Shown here one piece after another: positions 63,961 through 64,000 of a stretch of 64,000 bases of DNA. The notes beneath the pieces were generated by a model. That model searched no databases and was not told the origin of the DNA. It saw only the letters and a list, made by a program, of their open reading frames with translations. The number at the start of each line of letters is the position of its first letter. The first letter of the stretch is position 1. The position numbers and the translations under genes were made by a program. The stretch comes from Brachyhypopomus gauderio (taxonomy: Eukaryota; Chordata; Actinopteri; Gymnotiformes; Hypopomidae), in assembly GCF_052324685.1 (NCBI RefSeq), contig NC_135225.1, positions 8,728,915 to 8,792,914 of the forward strand, written 5' to 3'.

Positions 63961-64000
63961 TGAGCTGCACTGTATCACAGCATTTGGAATGTGGCTTGTA

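Overview
This window is nuclear DNA from a vertebrate, almost certainly a teleost fish. The evidence is split genes with consensus GT-AG introns, many long (CA)n/(CT)n microsatellites, and several decayed Tc1/mariner and hAT transposons of the kinds common in fish. There are no operons, no recognisable tRNA or rRNA genes and no CRISPR array. I cannot name the species.

Four protein-coding genes can be reconstructed exon by exon. (1) map4k5 (+, CDS 4137-29378, first coding exon missing to the left) is a germinal-centre-kinase-family MAP4K with an N-terminal kinase domain, proline-rich linkers and a C-terminal CNH domain. (2) cdkl1 (+, CDS 32005-37460) is complete in nine exons and 351 residues. 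(3) dmac2l, also called atp5s (-, CDS 42576-39045), is complete in four exons and 219 residues, and lies tail-to-tail with cdkl1. (4) klc1-type kinesin light chain (+, coding exons 53441-60266) has a likely non-coding first exon near 46.7 kb. Its 3' end lies beyond the recognised exons, probably outside the window.

The order map4k5-cdkl1-dmac2l matches the tetrapod block MAP4K5-CDKL1-DMAC2L(ATP5S). The next gene is klc1 rather than the expected l2hgdh, so a synteny breakpoint falls at about 42.6-46.6 kb, where a decayed LINE sits. The four genes share no pathway: they act in stress-kinase signalling, cilium-linked kinase function, mitochondria and microtubule transport.

Introns and intergenic DNA hold three hAT-type elements with recognisable 8-bp target-site duplications, a Tc1 element with about 145-bp inverted repeats and a broken transposase, and several further Tc1 and hAT fragments. 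The main points of interest are a 3-nt microexon in map4k5 that exactly supplies one Glu codon, four +1 homopolymer insertions confined to two nearby map4k5 exons (probable assembly errors), microsatellites acting as the tract before several splice acceptors, and a 17-nt duplication straddling a klc1 splice acceptor. I found no convincing new multi-gene system.
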